The position numbers and the translations under genes are program-made. 15,982 bases of DNA, from the NCBI GenBank assembly GCA_902767175.1, contig CACXGH010000152.1, positions 1-15,982 of the forward strand. The letters are read 5' to 3'. Under the pieces are notes generated by a model, which saw only the letters and a list, made by a program, of their open reading frames with translations, was not told the origin of the DNA and did not search any database. Positions 15,911 through 15,982 of this stretch are shown here, piece after piece; within the stretch, counting starts at the first letter, position 1; the number at the start of each line of letters is the position of its first letter. This stretch comes from an uncultured Ruminococcus sp. (GTDB lineage Bacteria > Bacillota > Clostridia > Oscillospirales > Acutalibacteraceae).

Positions 15911-15982
15911 TCGATGTCCCCCGAGTCTCGCCTGCCGGCTCGGTCGGTGCTTCTGCCTTCGGCAGAGGTGTCCACCGGACAC
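15911..15982 (+). other. GC-rich hairpin-dense element cut by the window edge
   Basis: The base composition changes sharply from AT-rich to GC-rich. Three potential stems follow one another: ccgag/ctcgg (15921-15925 with 15939-15943), tctgcc/ggcaga (15952-15957 with 15961-15966, triloop, extendable by wobble pairs), and gtgtcc/ggacac (15968-15973 with 15977-15982). The last ends exactly at the edge and may extend further. It could be a structured RNA leader, a small RNA, or a dispersed intergenic palindromic repeat of gut Clostridia. I cannot assign it to a named family from 70 bases. Confidence 0.4.

Overview
The window looks like a chromosomal segment of a Gram-positive, low-to-mid GC anaerobe of the Clostridia, most likely a Ruminococcus-like gut or rumen organism. 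This is inferred from three things: a mosaic surface protein ending in a PKTG-type sorting signal, strong AAGGAG ribosome binding sites throughout, and a compact NRPS of the style seen in gut Clostridia. The species cannot be named from the sequence.

Left part (1-3959, + strand): the 3' portion of a very large surface gene whose frame is already open at the left edge. The visible 1318 residues carry, in order: glycine-rich INGG-type beta-helix repeats, a Listeria-Bacteroides-type beta-grasp repeat, three H(T/S)Yx(x)PxWxW modules, three Ig-like domains, a fourth module, a BspA-like leucine-rich patch, a fifth module, a beta-solenoid stretch and the wall-anchoring tail. Positions 3960-4558 are a convergent intergenic region with two strong hairpins, one of them a good bidirectional terminator candidate.

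Central part (4559-15538, - strand): a tightly packed five-gene operon read right to left, with gaps of 12, 16, 1 and 16 bases. The first gene encodes a 1976-residue dimodular NRPS (A-T-C-A-T-R). It is followed by a MATE exporter with a C-terminal HATPase_c domain, a membrane SpoIIE-type PP2C phosphatase also carrying a C-terminal HATPase_c domain, a cytosolic CapA-like protein, and a STAS anti-sigma-factor antagonist. A very good promoter (TTGAAA, 17 bases, extended TGA-TATAAT) lies just upstream of the NRPS.

Reading the operon as a system: the NRPS should build a short acyl/peptidyl chain and release it reductively as an aldehyde or alcohol. The MATE protein is the likely exporter. The two HATPase domains, the phosphatase and the STAS protein form the core of a partner-switching circuit, but no sigma factor is present. 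The two most unusual points are the physical fusion of a transporter to an anti-sigma-kinase-like domain, and the first adenylation domain, in which Val replaces the Asp that normally binds the substrate alpha-amino group. The second point suggests the first building block is not an ordinary alpha-amino acid.

Right part (15539-15982): no convincing gene. It holds the operon promoter, a short palindrome, a doubtful 36-codon ORF, a GTAA-loop hairpin, and then a second good + strand promoter followed by a GC-rich, hairpin-dense sequence cut off by the window edge.
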